Below, one piece after another: positions 43,280 to 55,364 of a DNA stretch of 64,000 nucleotides. The position numbers and the translations under genes are program-made. Numbering within the stretch: the stretch's first letter is position 1; every line of letters begins with the position of its first letter. Under the pieces are notes generated by a model. The model was given only the letters and a program-made list of their open reading frames with translations, did no database searches and was not told the DNA's origin. This DNA is from Pomphorhynchus laevis (lineage: Eukaryota > Acanthocephala > Palaeacanthocephala > Echinorhynchida > Pomphorhynchidae). The DNA lies in NCBI GenBank assembly GCA_012934845.2, contig WNNJ02000255.1, positions 1 to 64,000 of the forward strand, written 5' to 3'.

Positions 43280-44560
43280 GATTTTGTTGCTGGTTTATAA
43301 TGTGAAAGTCACCTTGTGTGACCTAGCAACTATTCAGTAAAAATACAAGCATCCATCAAGGATTATCAGTCCCGATATATATAAATATATATAATGGTGG
43401 TGTACGGATGTGCTGAGTAAACAACTGTCCAGGATTTCTTACGAAATTCGCATGACTTCGATTCACGACTTTAAGTCACCATGCCACTTCTAGAGGATCA
43501 CTTTAGCATCGAAATGATGAGTACCCGGCAACACTCATCAGTAGAATGAAGTACCCACTGATAGTTTCGGTTGCCTGTGTGACATTGTGAATAAAGGCGT
43601 TTCCGACACTTTGCTTAATTGTCTGAGGCTTACGCTCTTAACCAGATCGAATTGCTGTGCGAACCATCCTTAAACACTAGGCAGAGGTTGTTGCTGAATT
43701 GTCGCTGCACTCGTTGGATCCTAAATGGATGCGGCAGGTATAATAGTAGTGCACGGATGTGCTGAGTAAACAACGGTCCAGGATTTCTTACGAAATACGG
43801 CATTTATACTAAATGGTGTTGCTTGATAGACTGGACTTCGATTCACGACTTTCAGTCACCATGTCACTTCTAGACGACCACTTCAGCATCGAAATGATGA
43901 GTACCCGGCAACACTCATCAGTAGAATGAGGTACACACTGGTCGTTTCGTTTGCCTGTGTGACATTGTGAATAAAGGCGTTTCCGACACTTTGCTTAATT
44001 GTCTGAGGCTTACGCTCTTAACCAGATCGAATTGCTGTGCGGACCATCCTTAAACACTAGGCAGAGGTTGTTGCTGAATTGTCGTTGCACTCGTTGGATC
44101 CTTAATGGATACGGCATGTATAATAGTAGTGCACAGATGTGCTGAGTAAACAACGGTCCAGGATTTCTTACGAAATACGGCATTTATACTAAATGGTGTT
44201 GCTTGATAGACTGGACTTTGATTCACGACTTTCAGTCACCATGTCACTTCTAGACGACCAATGAGTACCCGGCAACACTCATCAGTAGAATGAAGTACTC
44301 ACTGGCCGTTTCGGTTGCCTGTGTGACATTGTGAATAAAGGCGTTTCCGACACTTTGCTTAATTGTCTGAGGCTTACGCTCTTAACCAGATCGAATTGCT
44401 GTGCGGACCATCCTTAAACACTAGGCAGAGGTTGTTGCTGAATTGTCGCTGTACTCGTTGGATCCTTAATGGATAAGGCATGTATAATGGTGGTGCATTG
44501 ATGTGTTGAGTAAACATCGGTCCAGGATTGTTTACGAAATTTCCAGCATTCAACTGAAAA
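43280..44560 (+). repeat. Tandem array of a roughly 360-bp unit
   Basis: The start word TGCACGGATGTGCTGAGTAA occurs at 43401 (variant), 43750, 44130 and 44493 (variant), giving periods of 349, 380 and 363 bp. Units differ mainly by small deletions. Each has a TGATGAGT...ACTCATCA hairpin. No tRNA-like promoter or coding frame was found. Further copies lie at 26460, 41530 and 52690, often beside LINE remnants, so this is a dispersed repeat that has locally become a satellite. Confidence 0.88.
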
Positions 44561-45300
44561 TACTTTAATATCGTTTTTAATTTTACATTTAACATTTAGA
44601 AAAGCTCATTTCGTTTTACTCCCAACATATTGATAATCGACAAGAGTTGCATTAATTTTGATTACCGATTATGTATATTTACAAAAATAATATATAGCAA
44701 TGGTATTTGGTAAGTGGGAGCTATATGTATAGTTCTTATGGCATATAGGCAAATTGCTACAAATGTCTACAAAGGGATATAACTACATATGATTGGTTAT
44801 ATGTGGCTTTAATACTGATAGTTACAACAATAATTTTAATCATTTATATTGGATTAGCTGTATATTTGATTTAAATCGATGTATTAATCGTCTGTCTGGT
44901 TAATAATTTAATAAATTAAATTAAATTATAAATTTAGATGAATTTTTAATTATAAATTTATTGTAATGAATACAATACGAATTACAAATGATTAAAATAA
45001 CTTTTTGCACGAAAAATAACTTTTTAACTTCATCGTGGGTTCTAGAATCCAATAATTCACAATAATTGTAATCCAGTCATAGTGGCCAAACTAATTTTTC
45101 AAGCATGAATGCATTCGATATTTTTCAGATAAAAGCATTGAAATTTTATATATTCAAAAATTTACTTTTTTAATGTTTCTATAAAAAACTCGATTTATTT
45201 ATTAACTAAATAGTAAAAATATTACTATATACAAAAAATAATATACAAGCTTTAATTCAGTCAAATTAATTGATCAAATAAATTAATTAAATTTAATTAA
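44561..45300. other. AT-rich spacer
   Basis: No gene or repeat recognised; ends in ATTAATTAATTA runs. Confidence 0.4.
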
Positions 45301-45305
45301 TTAAT

Positions 45306-47975
45306 TATTCGATCCCGCATTAGCGCGATCGAGATGCGTTGATATAATCGTGTGACCGTAATAGAGTATCTCATTCCGCTTGTACGGCTCATATTGTTCG
45401 CAACCCGCTTGATCGCCCTAATTCCTTCGTCGTTCCATCCACCAAAGGTCTAGACTACGGCGGCTGAAAACATGTACCCCGCATCTTCGACTCTGTCCCT
45501 ATATTTCCTATCCTTTACATTAACAGCGTATGACGTGGCAGCGGAGAGTTGCACGTTGGCGGCGGATTGACGGTATGCGGCTTGTTAAGGGTTGGTAACT
45601 GCAAAGTCGACTGCAAGTGGAATATCCCCATAAAAAGGATGTCTTCAGGGCGTTCGCGTAGGTCCGGGATAATTCCTCGCACTTCCAGGGCTACATCCAT
45701 ACGGGCTGCTTGTGCGGCTGCGAATACCACGTCACATATGGCGTTATGTCACAGGCCTTGATAATCCCCGTACTGTCAAGTGAGTGAGTGTAGGCCTCCC
45801 TTACCGCCATACGCATGCAGCGACCGCATCGATAATCCTTTTCTTTTCATACAAGGGAATCTCAAGCCACATTCGGGTAGGACACATAACTGTGGTGGAG
45901 TTAGTTCCGTTCCAGATGCCGAATTTGGGACGGCGCTAAGCCAAGCCCCAGCATTTGGACATGACATTGCGTGTAGTCGGGCAGGTCTATTTCGCAAGAA
46001 GACTGTAACAGCTGGGTTGAGGCAAGATTATCGATCAGCCGCGAAGTTGATGATTGACCGACATCTGTGGACGGTATGAAGTTTGATCCCATCCTTGTTC
46101 ATACTGGTTATCAATGCCTCAGAATAGCCAGAAAATAGTAAAGCGTCCATACTTCATATCTCTCTGATTTGCTGCACGCTATGAATGAATGCGCTCTGGG
46201 CATGCTCAGCATTCCATCTTAGACTGAAGCCACTCAGACGGATAGGGAGTGTCATTTGTATTTGGTAGTTTCTTGAAGTTGGCACGCGCATATTTTCTGA
46301 AAAGCGCTAGCGATTTGTCTGTCAAATGACTAACAAAACGCTTTTGTCATCCTTGGATCGACTGTGTGGAGGAGGTGGTTTATCCTTGACGAGGATGCGC
46401 AATGTCGACGTAGAATGTATCCGACTTGAGGGTCTAGCAGCTTGGCCATGCAAGCGTTTACGGCTTTAGGCATGCCGATGATCTATGCCTTTCGCCAATT
46501 TAACTGGAGCTCCGTCACTTTGAAGCTCGCATCTAGCCAGCCGAGTGCGGATGCAATTGCTGATGGCGTCCCACCGATTCTTCCGTCGTCAAGATACCAC
46601 ATGTTGAGGTTTATTCCAGGTATTTGGGATAGCTTTTCAATAGTTCTCTGAATGGCCAATGAGAATGGAAACGGGCCCTAAAAATCTCCCTGCTGGATTC
46701 CTTCGCATGAGTGGAGAGTATCGAGTGAGCCGAACCGTAGGAGTGCTTTCCACTTGTAAGTAAAATCAAACCAGGGCAAGAGCTCTGGAACGTGTCGTGC
46801 GCGTGTTGCTTGTGGAGTCGTCTAACGTTGTGAATGATCTTTTCTACTGCGTTTGGGGTTGCTACCCCTAATTGTGTTGATGTAGCAGGCTGACGAAGCG
46901 ATTACGGAGTTGCAGATAGATGCACTTCGAACAGATATAATGGAGAGTTTCGCCGACGGCGATTGGTCTTACATTCCGTCTTTTTTGGCAGCGCGATCAA
47001 GTTTGCGCCAGCGATATAAGGCCCACTTTAGGGGGTGTGAGTGCTTTAAGTAGATGGTTGATAAGGTGTGTCAAATTCTCTTCTAGTAATCCTCCGCTAT
47101 TGGCTCGTAGCATATCATGTAGGTGATCCGGTCTTAGCCCCATGCAGCATGGTCCTGACGCTAAGGGGAAGAGTTGACCGCGTCAATGACAGTTTCACGA
47201 CTTATAACTATTGACGAAAGCGGATTGTTCGAGCGCTGTTTTGTATAATTAGGGGATGAGAGTAGTTGATCTGTATAGCTGCTGTACGTAGGAGGATGCA
47301 GTCTTTTCAGGAGTGTACGTGTTTGTGTAGATGGGGTTAATATTTTGACTGAAATCGGGCGCTGGGCTGCTTTCCTGTAATTTCCGTGCTTAGCCAGGTT
47401 GATAAAAGCAAGTTCCGACTTGTCGTTCGGTTTGCAATTTGCATTTTTGCGTGGCATTGATCTCACTGATGGCAAATCCGGTAAGGTGGTTGTCGCGTAG
47501 GCTCTTATTGACTCGCAAATGCGTATTTCGACTTTATGTCGACCTTTGTAAGTTGTAGGTATCGAGCAACTGAAGCACGATTTGTAAAAAGAGCAGAAAT
47601 TTCGCCCATAAACCGACATCTCCGATTTGGAGTGCGCGTTTAATGTTGTCACATAAATGCGTGGCTGCTAGAACCCGTGCTTTAAACGGAATACGTATGA
47701 CCGTTGGCGATTCTTTGCGCTAGCGTGATTGAAAACACGACAGATGGCTTGAATCTTCGAATCGAATGAGCGGAATTGCTATCGGTGAATTGATCTCTAT
47801 GGTGCCTTCGTTGGATTTAGCCTCTGACACATGATAAAACAACTCTGAAGGATTCTTTTGCCGGAACCTGCACATCTTGAACCTCCAAACTTGTGGAAGC
47901 GAAAGCGTTTACTAAATGTCAATGCAATGTTTCTCTAGCACAGGTGACAAGGACGCTTTCCTCCTTCCATTTGTG
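45306..47975 (-). mobile_element. GC-rich LINE with restriction-like endonuclease, decayed
   Basis: On the minus strand from 47975 down: a possible C2H2 finger (RPCHLC at about 47955), a 163-residue frame (47161-47652) ending in LLKRLHPPTYSS, then RT motifs GLRPDHLHDM (about 47130), GIQQGD and GPFPFSLAIQ (about 46640-46700), and WYLDDG (about 46582). These are followed by AWLSAVPNSA, AAQAARMDVALEVRGIIPDL-RERPEDI (45515-45730, PD-(D/E)XK-like endonuclease) and FGGWNDEGIRAIKR (about 45440). This order matches non-LTR elements of the R2/R4/NeSL side that carry a C-terminal restriction-like nuclease. Many stops and frameshifts. Composition is far richer in G+C than anything nearby. Confidence 0.8.
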
Positions 47976-49930
47976 TAGTTAATTGCGCTGTCATTTGATT
48001 GTATTCAGATATGACTTTGTATTGTAATTAGTTGTGCAAACAGTAAAGTATACAGATTATCTAGTAATCTAGATTACTTTACTAGATTGTAATCAGGTAT
48101 TACGAAATTGTCTTCTCTGCTTTATATTATTTATAAAGCAAAGATTATAAAGCAAAGATTTATTTAAAGCAAAGGTATTATTTATTTTTAAAGTATCACT
48201 GAATAAGAATTATAATTAGCTTGAACACTTATAACTTATTAATAGTAAAATTGAATTAATTTCAATTAAAAAGTAATTTAATTAATATATAAATTAAATT
48301 TAATGAAAATATAAATATATAAATATTTTGTTTTATTAAAATACTTATGGTATAAACAAATAACGCATATAATTTTTGTATTAATGTTTCATTAACAAGT
48401 AATATTTTAATTGTGCTGAATTAATTTGTTGAATTAATAAAATTTCTGTTATTAGTTAATGCTTATATTTTGATGACTTAATTTTTTTTATTTTAATTTA
48501 AAATAAAATTAATTAATTAATTAATTTAAAATCGAATAAAATCGGTAAACATTAATCTACGATTATTATAGCAATATCATGAAATTTGATCCCATTAATG
48601 ATATCAATGATTTAGGAAAACTATAATTCTTTCAAATATCAACAGATCGCCAAACGGACAAATCAATATATCGATTTTAAAACAGCAACATATCGTTAGA
48701 ACTACATTGGTAATCCTCAACTTAAAAAACCTGCATATTTTTAAGCTTTAAAATAGTTGTGACATTAGAAAAATCCTTACGTCACATTCTGAAGATTAAC
48801 GATGATGGTTTGAAATTTGGATTAATTTCATTTTAATGGATTCATCGTCTACGGCAACATTAGCTTTAAACGGATTTCTGGTACATAAATAGTCAATGAT
48901 AAATGGTCTATGTATGAATTGAAGACTGAAATAGATGTAGAAACATGGTGTTTTTAATTGAATTATTCGTAATTCAATTAAAAATCGTTTAACAAATAAA
49001 AAGTTTTTATCTGGGTTAATTACTTTTAATCAATTAATAAAAATAATTGATTATAAATTTTAATCAATTGAATATGTAATATGAAATTATATGAATAATT
49101 AATATGATTTTGTAATCAAATGATATGTGTAAAATTGATATATAAATCTTGAATATACAAAAGCCACATGTTATAATCCTATTGAATAAAAGCCACATGT
49201 TATAATCCTATTTAGCAGGTAAGAATAAAATAAAATCTCATATGCCACTAATAGGGTTTAAAAGCATAGTAAGTTTATACTGACCGTACTCTTGACAACT
49301 CTATTGCTGCTTTCAAAATCGGTAATATTTATGAAGCTGAAATTTAATGCAAATTTATAAATAGTTGCGTAACTTATCATCATTCAAGGCTAAGACACGT
49401 TGAGTAGTTCAAAGTGCTTAAGAATTTTGCATCTATTCAATAATTATGCAATATGCATTTTGAAGAATTTCGACTTTCTTGCAAACAATTCATAACATTG
49501 ATGAGCAAAGAATTAATTTTGAATGCAATATAGAAACTACGAGGTTTAAAGAAAAGCTATTAAGATGTAATAATATAATTCAAATGCTAATAAACATTTT
49601 GTGAATACCTAATTTAGTTGATTATATTTCACCTCGAAGGAATTATAACATATAAACACAAATAAAAGAAATTTAAAAATTTAAAATTCGGGTAAGAAAA
49701 ATTCAAAAAAGCAAAAATATATAATTGACAAGAAAACAAATCAAGAATAAAAACGAAACAACAAAAGCAATCCATAAAATATTTTGAAAGTATTTTGTCA
49801 ATATTTCGAGCAACAAAGCTTCATAATAATAAAAGCTGTTGAAGTCTATTATTGAATCCATTTCACAACTTCAATATTCCAAAAGACAATTTATCTAATT
49901 ATTTTTTCAAAAGAAACCGTTTGTCGCTAT
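47976..49930. other. AT-rich spacer with a small tandem duplication
   Basis: AAAGCCACATGTTATAATCC occurs twice in tandem at about 49160-49211. Otherwise no gene recognised. Confidence 0.45.
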
Positions 49931-49934
49931 TGTT

Positions 49935-51564
49935 TTCAAAAGCAAAATTATATTTTGATGACGTATTCAAATAATTTATAAAAAACGAATTGAAAAATAT
50001 ATAAAATATATAAAATATAAACACAATTCTAAAATTTAATTTATAAATAATATTTAGAAAAATTATTACAATGCAAGAAAGTGAAAAGATGTACTAGATG
50101 TGCTATTAACATAAAAACCAAATTAATTTTTATATATCCTCCATAAGGCCAAATGACACAACATTATGTGAGTTATATTATTCCGTTGCAAGTCCACGAA
50201 AACTTGAAAAACAGAATGTAAAGTTCAATTTTACGTATACCAATCGCCTTTAACATGGCGTTTATTCAAAGACACGGCTACATCATTGTTTGATAAATAT
50301 AATGTCATGATATAAAAATGTAAATTTTGTTGTCCTCAGGTGCATTTCAATTTAAATTGTATCTTATGACAGACTTTGCTTTAAAGATACCATGTTTATC
50401 GTTCATAAACGTTTTGACATAATACTGACGAATAGGACATACAAATTCTCACTGTTATAAAAGTGAGTCTTTTAAAATAAATTGTTGATTTTGAAGAAGA
50501 AAAAAATATTTTTTTATTCTACAAATTTTGCGATAATATAATCGAAATCGAAAAATGTATCACTTGCGTTTCTGTTTACAATTAAATTGCTAATCATTAA
50601 TACGTTTAGAAATGAAGATTTTAATATTATCATTTTTCCTGTTTACCTGCGCATTATCAGTGACATGGTACAGCTTAAACCACGAACTGGATATAATTGC
50701 GAAAAGATCATTTCGTACGAGAACAAATCCCGAAACACAACCAGCAGAAATTGATAGACTCTGGAAGTTGTACAACAACCTTCATGGTGAACCATTAATT
50801 TTATGATTTTAACTTTAATTAGCTTAAACTTCAATTAGTTTTTAATTTCAATTATTAAGAATGTTATTCTAAATTTAGCCCAACAGCTACAAAGAAGTAG
50901 TGACTTTTGATATTAAAGAAATTGTTGTTTACGACAAATATGTAAATAAATGAAATCAAATTATGATAATACAATAATATATTATTTTATAAATACATTC
51001 ATTTAATAACTATAAATAGCGCCTTAATTAATTACTAAAAAGTTAAAATGTTCGTAGTTTAATTATTAATGCTAATAATTTTATTAAAAAATAATTTTGA
51101 TTATTGAATGTGATATAATACCAATAATTATATTAAATAATAACAAGATTAATAAATTACCTTAACTTTCAAGGAAACGGTCAATAAGTTTATGGCTGCT
51201 TTAAAATAATTAAAGGAATTAAAACCCAAGTTTATTGTAATATCTGGTGATATATTTGTATTTATAAAATTTATAAATATATTACTATTTATATTTTTGC
51301 TAACATCTTTAGAACTTTTATTTTTTATCATTTCTAAATCGTTAATTTCAAATCTGCATAAAATATCTTTGTTAAAACGAAATATATGTCGACTTCACCT
51401 CAATATTAATAAATTACTTTAATTTTCAAAGAAACGATCGAATTAATACGCTTAGCTGTTATATATGATGATAATATTTTCGAACTTTTATATTGATTTT
51501 TTATTTTAATTTTTATTCTGTAATAAACAAAATATGTATAAACAAAATATGGTTTGACTGCAAT
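49935..51564. repeat. Right arm of inverted segmental duplication
   Basis: Reverse complement of 37376-39008. The outer edge is sharp: the sequence shared with the left arm ends at GGTTTGACTGCAAT (51551-51564), after which the two loci differ. The inner edge fades inside block B near 49935-49965. Confidence 0.9.
50612..50786 (+). pseudogene. Duplicated exon 1 of the cathepsin L-like gene
   Basis: Encodes the same signal peptide and propeptide start (MKILILSFFLFTCALS..., ending RLWKLYNNLH) with the same CATG|GTGAAC donor as 38327-38153. No other cathepsin exons are found downstream on the plus strand, and the duplication stops at 51564 inside what would be intron 1. It is therefore an orphan exon that cannot make a protease here, although its promoter was copied with it. 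Its identity with the original points to a recent event. Confidence 0.88.
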
Positions 51565-51689
51565 ACACACTGCCATTACAGAGCGTATGCTAAATTCATT
51601 CTGATGATTCAGATGAAGGTTAGTTCTGGTTTTCTAGATTTAAACACTGTTAAAGCGTGTGTTAAGGTGCATATGGATAATTATTAAAG

Positions 51690-51740
51690 TCACGGTACTG
51701 ATGAGCTTCGTTAGAGCGAGACGCGTCCACCGTTGTGAAA
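51690..51740 (+). ncRNA. Hammerhead-ribozyme-like motif, one core change
   Basis: CTGATGA (51698-51704), stem II GCT...AGC (51705-51717), then GAGA where GAAA is expected (51718-51721), a minimal palindromic stem III CGCG with GTC at 51725-51727, and a stem I pairing ACGGT (51693 onward) with ACCGT (51729 onward). Overall order and spacing fit a type I hammerhead, but the A to G change in the GAAA box would be expected to weaken or abolish cleavage. Confidence 0.5.
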
Positions 51741-51931
51741 GTTTGTCGCAACACATAGGATGACTGGGCATACATTGCAACTTTGAATATTGCGAGAATA
51801 ATTCGGTTCTTTTCTTAGTCTGATGAGGATATATAGAATGCTGCCTGATGTTTATGCCTCTTCATGAGGAAAACATTATGATTTTTTATAAGTATTTATA
51901 AGTACACCATTGAGTGTTCCAGGGTAGGTGT

Positions 51932-51932
<1 letters not shown>

Positions 51933-52004
<72 letters not shown>
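51933..52004. repeat. (TA)n microsatellite
   Basis: Uninterrupted alternating A/T of about 72 bp, directly abutting the 3' tail of the PLE at 52010-52540. Confidence 0.95.
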
Positions 52005-52006
<2 letters not shown>

Positions 52007-52009
52007 TTG

Positions 52010-52540
52010 TAAATTGTGGTTGAACCGCGCTCTGGGGTCATTCGAAGACTCACCAAATATTTTCAATGAAAGTGTTAAACCAGAATTCAAAGCAAGAAAA
52101 ACAGTTTTTTGCAAACGTTTCGGTCCCTTACTGGACCTTCCTCAGTGCTGTTGTACAATTTCAAAATTTGCAACATTACAGAAAATATTTATCTGAACGA
52201 AAGCTGACGTGTGACTAGCCTGGCTCCGGAAGAATCGTTGATTTTTATCAAATTGAAATTTTGACGATTGTTTATTATAGGTCGTTAAATGGATGGTCAT
52301 TGGTATTTAAAGATCTATCAGTCATCAACTGACCTATCCAATATTTTTCACGGCGTTTTCGCTTTGCGTTGTCTACTATTGGGCCGTCGATAATAGTCGT
52401 CGACATCCGATGTTCTGGATTCTCCACCAAGTGAGCAACCGCGCCGTCTGCTCCCGTTCGCTTGTTACGCAAATCCTTTCGGCGATTGTTGGCCCTTATA
52501 TTATATTTGGTACTGGTTTGACCAAATATAATATAAGGAG
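52010..52540 (-). mobile_element. PLE 3' end with GIY-YIG C-terminus and ribozyme-like tail
   Basis: The minus strand encodes a nuclease end including REKYWIGQLMT (matching the RExxWIxxLxT motif after GIY-YIG). The tail has CTGAGGA (52145-52139), stem AGGTCC/GGGACC and GAAACG (52121-52117), the PLE 3' motif in intact form. The element ends in (TA)n. Broken, 5'-truncated. Confidence 0.75.
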
Positions 52541-52684
52541 CAAATATAATATTAGGAGCGTCTCAGAGTGGTACATTAGACTGATGGAGCTGATGATCGA
52601 AATCCAGTTATTTAGCAGCACCTATGGATTAAAAATCAATCGTAGCCAGTTTTGGCTACTGGACCACAATTTCTAGCGATTTTT

Positions 52685-53235
52685 CGCACTACCAATATAT
52701 AGATATATATACTAAATGGTGTTGCTTGATAGACGACTTCGATTCACGACTTTCAGTCACCATGTCACTTCTAGACGACCAATGAGTACCCGGCAACACT
52801 CATCAGTAGAATGCAGTACTCACTGGCCGTTTCGGTTGCCTGTGTGACATTGTGAATAAAAGCGTTTCCAACACTTCGCTTAATTGACTGAGGCTTACGC
52901 TCTTTACCTGATCAAAATGCTGTGCGGGCCATCTTTAAACACCAGGCAGATGTTGTTGCTGAATTGCCGCTGCACTCGTAGGATCCTTAATGGATACGAC
53001 AGGTTTAATATTAGTGCACGGATGTGCTGAGTAGACAACGTTCCAGGATTTCTTACGAATTACGGCGTTTATACTAAATGGTGTTGCTTGATAGATTGGA
53101 CTTCGATTCACGACTTTCAGTCACCATGTCACTTCTAGACGACCAATGAGTACCCGGCAACACTCATAAGTAGAATGAAGTACTCACTGGCCGTTTCGGT
53201 TGCCTGTGTGACATTGTGAATAAAGGCGTTTCCTA
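52685..53235 (+). repeat. About 1.5 copies of the roughly 360-bp unit
   Basis: Starts inside a unit (AAATGGTGTTGCTTGATAGA), passes through a second start word (GTGCACGGATGTGCTGAGTA at about 53017) and ends at GAATAAAGGCGTTTCC. Very similar to the 44.1-kb unit, including its deletion after CTAGACGACC. Confidence 0.85.
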
Positions 53236-53267
53236 AAAGTCGTAACAGGTTGTAATATGCACTACAC

Positions 53268-53315
53268 ATTTTTTAATTTTTATTTTTTTTTCTAAAAAAA
53301 TAAAAATTAAAAATA
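53268..53315. repeat. 20-bp AT-only hairpin
   Basis: TTTTTAATTTTTATTTTTTT, a 4-nt loop, and its complement form a perfect stem at the junction between the satellite unit and the PLE 3' end. Confidence 0.75.
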
Positions 53316-53530
53316 TCGAAATATGAGATGACTCAATTTTTATGAGTCAATTCATAAAAATTGACCTTAACTTTATATAATTTATATAAAATCTTATACA
53401 ATTATTTATAATTATTTATTATTTAATTATTAAATTTTGATTTATTGATTTAGCATAATTATTTTTATTTATTTATTTTTATTTATTTTTTATTAAATAC
53501 GTAGACTCAGTTAGCTTAATTGATTTGTCC
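53316..53530 (+). mobile_element. Solo PLE 3' end
   Basis: TATGAGTCAATTCATAAAAA, the A/T tract and the terminus ACGTAGACTCAGTTAGCTTA (about 53500-53520), as in the 60-kb element. Confidence 0.72.
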
Positions 53531-53719
53531 ATTTCTATTGTCGCATTTTGTTTTGACATTATTGAATTATCTTTATTTCGTTTTGATTTTAAAAAATATA
53601 CAATTGATTTTATTTATTTCTGTTCATATTTTCAAAATTGGAGAATTTGAGAATTTATTAGTACTACGGATTGAAATTGGATTTGGAATACAAAATTGAT
53701 CAATCATCAATCTGTTTAA

Positions 53720-55305
53720 AAAAGGATCAGATGCAATTTACTTTTTCATTCTTTACCAAAATCCATTTTCCATACATTCACTCGTAATGCAGCAACTTAG
53801 GTAAAACGCGAAGACAGAAATCGTGTAATTCGTTGCCCTCAAATATTGTTTTGGCTCAGAAGTTTGACTGGAGATGTATGAGCTCATCTACTAATTCATC
53901 GTTTTCTTCGATTTTCGCAATAAAGGGTTGTTCAATCCAGGAGAAGAAGTTTGGTTTCTGAAAGATAACGTGCGAATTGAATTTCTAATTCTGACAGATG
54001 TTCCATGATGTATTAATCAAGTCCTCCGAAGCATCTGTATTTCTAAGCTTCTCATCGAGCAATCTGAAATTGGTCATATTTCGTTTGACAACTCGTTTTC
54101 TCCACAGAGGTTGCTTATTCATGAAGGCATGAACTTTATGGAAACAGATGATCCAGTTAGCATTTGATTTTTGTAATGACAAATTCAGATCGTTAATGTG
54201 TCCAAAAATATCAGCCAGATAACACATAATGACCAAAAATTCTTTATCTTTAAACTTTTACGACGCTTTGTGTCCGACATTCCGCAAAAACACAGCAATT
54301 TATTAGACAGGCTAAACCGCCTTATCCAATACACGACCTCGAGAAAGCCACCACACTTCGGTGTGAAATAACAATACGATATGTTCCACTTCTACTTCCT
54401 CGCAAAATGCTTTAAAAATTCTATGATTAAGCGCTTTTCCGCGAATGAAATTCACAACTTGAACCACAGTGACCAGAACTTGTTTGAAAGAGTCTGGAAA
54501 CGTTTTTGAAGCAAGTGCCTGGTGATTAACAGCACAATGTATGTTAACAATATCTGGGACAATAGTTTTCTTTAAACTCACAAAACCTGACTTGTGTCTT
54601 GACATTAAAGGTGCACCGTCTATTTAGAATGAACCAATTTTATTCCAGTTGATACCATGTGTTTTTAAGAAATCATTTAATAATCCGAAAACGTCAGTTG
54701 CTTTGACAGTTCCAACTTTGTGCAGAATAAAAACTCGTCACGAAATGACGCGTCTTCTACATAACCAACGAAGACAAGCAAATGACTCATGTTGGTGACA
54801 TCCGTTGATTTGTCCAGCTGTAAACTAATTCGTACTGAACTGCTTTTGATTCCATATACAACTTATATAAGGACGTCTTCGCCATCTCAAATATTCTTGA
54901 CTTCATGACATCGTTTGATAACGGAATATCTTTGAGCTTTTTCATTGCTTCTTCTCAAAGGACCAGTTGTGCCATTTTTAGTGCAGCAGTTTTAATTAAA
55001 TTTCCCCACTACAATATGATGCTTTTTCTCTTGCAATTATGTACGCAACTTCATAAGAAGCTTCTAACGTTGGCTTTTCGTGTTTTACAAATTGGAATCC
55101 TCGAAGGGTTTTCTTATGGTCAATCGTGCCCTCTTTCGTTTCATTTCCTTGTATTTTCCATATCCACCATGTACATTATTGAAGTGGGTCAGTAACTTGA
55201 ATAGTCGCAAACTTTCATTGGCAAGAACCGAATTACAAGTCATGCATTGCGCTTTGGTTATGCCTTTCTTAACAACCTTTGTGAAACCGTACGTTACTAA
55301 TCTGT
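53720..55305 (-). mobile_element. hAT-superfamily transposase (ZBED5-like), decayed
   Basis: On the minus strand: a BED finger region YGFTKVVKKGITKAQCMTCN with SLRLFKLLTHFNNVH (about 55305-55130); then VNIHCAVNHQALASK and LLFHTEVWWLSRGRVL (54312-54605), diagnostic of ZBED5/hAT proteins; then YLADIFGHINDLNLSLQ (53985-54236) and weaker C-terminal sequence to about 53720. Interrupted by multiple stops and frameshifts, so it makes no active transposase. Terminal inverted repeats were not found; the left side abuts a PLE 3' end. Confidence 0.87.
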
Positions 55306-55364
55306 GAATGGTTTTAGGGCCAAACCCAGCCAAAAAAACGTTAAAAACGTTTAAGATTTTGTTA

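Noticed and set aside
43280-44560. Hammerhead in the 360-bp satellite
   Set aside because: CTGATGAGT is present on the minus strand, but the sequence after its hairpin is not GAAA; the similarity is a plain inverted repeat.
50612-51687. A second full cathepsin gene on the plus strand
   Set aside because: Only exon 1 and flanking sequence are duplicated; no later exon motifs occur downstream.
54905-55307. Plus-strand open frames of 96 and 75 residues
   Set aside because: They lie antisense to the hAT transposase remnant, whose BED-finger frame explains the composition.
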